From Clostridiales bacterium (GTDB taxonomy: Bacteria > Bacillota > Clostridia > Lachnospirales > Anaerotignaceae), in contig JAJQDF010000151.1 in NCBI GenBank assembly GCA_021202325.1, forward strand, positions 1 to 6,320: a stretch of DNA of 6,320 bases, given 5' to 3'. Under the pieces are notes generated by a model. It saw only the letters and a program-made list of their open reading frames with translations, did not search any database and had not been told where the DNA came from. Made by a program: the position numbers and the translations under genes. Each line of letters opens with the position of its first letter. Position 1 is the first letter of the stretch. Of the stretch, positions 5,612 through 6,320 are shown in pieces.

Positions 5612-6320
5612 ATGTCATATAAATTTGAAAAACTATTGAATATAACATCAATTTTGAGGGGAGAAAACGGCTGTCCATGGGATAAAAAACAAAATCCTGA
5701 CAGCATGAGAAAATATATAATAGAAGAAGCCTATGAAACAACCCAGGCCATAGAGGACAACGATGAGGCAGAGCTTTGCGAGGAGCTGGGAGATTTGCTC
5801 TTCCAGGTGGTTTTTCAGGCGCAGATGGCCAAGGAGAGGGGAGCCTTTGATATAGATGATGTAATAGAGGGCATAAGCAAAAAGATGGTCATGAGGCATC
5901 CGCATATATTCGGAGGAGAAGGTGCAGAGGATTTTGCCGGACTTGCCGGAGAGAACAACAAGGCCTTCCTTGGAAAATGGGAGGACAAGAAGAAGGAAGA
6001 AAAGGGCTACAGAACCCAGACCGAGGTTCTCAGGGCAATACCGCCGTCGCTTCCTGCGCTCATGAGAGCCGATAAGGTGCTTTTTAAGGCAGAAAATGCC
6101 GGCCTCGATTTGGGTGAGGTGGACGAAAGCTTCGTAAGGCCGGCCGCACTGGCAGACGAGGTAGCCGCTCTTGAGAGTGCTGAAGGGGACGATTATGAGG
6201 TCAAAATAGGGGACATTATTTTGAAATTGTCCAATATTTCAAGGAAATTGCAACTAAATACAGAGTTTTCCTTGACAAAAGCTACAGAAAAGTTTATAAA
6301 TAAATTTGAATATATTGAAT
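5612..6320 (+). CDS. mazG: Nucleoside triphosphate pyrophosphohydrolase MazG (3' end outside window)
   Basis: Hydrolyses (d)NTPs to the monophosphate and pyrophosphate, a house-cleaning role; E. coli MazG also affects ppGpp levels. The 236 readable residues have the tandem-MazG plan. N-terminal domain: GENGCPWDKKQ (17-27), metal ligands EEAYE (38-42) and EELGD (57-61) in EELGDLLFQVVFQAQMA, then RHPHIFGG (95-102). The linker has IPPSLPALMRADK (143-155). The C-terminal domain ends KATEKFINKFEYIE (223-236), normally 10-30 residues from the family C-terminus, so little is missing. The C-terminal domain's EExxE and ExxD metal motifs look degraded: KIGD (198-201) replaces the expected E-x-G-D. The ATG has AGGAGGT at 5598-5604 with a 7-base spacer, and an in-frame TGA at 5591-5593 excludes a longer start except a GTG lying in that binding site. 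It is divergent from nfnA. The frame stays open to the last base. Confidence 0.95.
   Translation, partial: MSYKFEKLLNITSILRGENGCPWDKKQNPDSMRKYIIEEAYETTQAIEDNDEAELCEELGDLLFQVVFQAQMAKERGAFDIDDVIEGISKKMVMRHPHIFGGEGAEDFAGLAGENNKAFLGKWEDKKKEEKGYRTQTEVLRAIPPSLPALMRADKVLFKAENAGLDLGEVDESFVRPAALADEVAALESAEGDDYEVKIGDIILKLSNISRKLQLNTEFSLTKATEKFINKFEYIE

Noticed and set aside
5648..5905. Minus-strand open frames opposite the start of mazG
   Set aside because: They lie antisense to the conserved MazG N-terminal domain, and I saw no motif or start signal for them.
1..6320. A single stress system linking polyphosphate, Nfn and MazG
   Set aside because: Three separate transcription units with terminators between them, all common housekeeping genes; nothing in the sequence shows a shared regulator or physical link.

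Overview
The window looks like ordinary core-metabolism chromosome from an anaerobic, low-to-moderate-GC Gram-positive bacterium, most likely in the Clostridia. This rests on the NfnA/NfnB electron-bifurcating pair (typical of anaerobes), strong AAGGAGG-type ribosome binding sites, short U-tract terminators and heavy use of ATA, AGA and AGG codons. The assignment is inference; no rRNA or other taxonomic marker is present. I see no mobile element, CRISPR array, tRNA or phage gene.

Layout: two operons on the minus strand and one plus-strand gene. Positions 2975 to 4 hold ppx then ppk, which overlap by 19 bases. Ppx is a single-domain exopolyphosphatase/GppA-type phosphatase, and Ppk is a full-length polyphosphate kinase 1, so breakdown and synthesis of polyphosphate share one message. 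Positions 2976-3170 carry two back-to-back Rho-independent terminators that close the upstream operon, followed by a candidate ppx promoter. Positions 5424 to 3171 hold nfnA then nfnB, 13 bases apart, encoding the two subunits of NADH-dependent reduced ferredoxin:NADP+ oxidoreductase. nfnB starts with GTG. Positions 5425-5611 form a divergent promoter region: a good sigma-A-type promoter for nfnA and an extended -10 promoter for mazG have directly abutting -35 boxes, and a perfect 9-bp inverted repeat lies at the predicted start of the nfn transcript. From 5612 mazG reads on the plus strand and runs off the end of the window just short of its expected C-terminus.

Working together: NfnAB balances NADH, NADPH and ferredoxin pools, Ppk/Ppx manage polyphosphate, and MazG cleans up nucleoside triphosphates. 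These are housekeeping or stress functions and do not form an obvious single system. I found no convincing undescribed system. The most useful leads are the inverted repeat and abutting promoters upstream of nfnA, and a MazG C-terminal domain that appears to have lost metal ligands.
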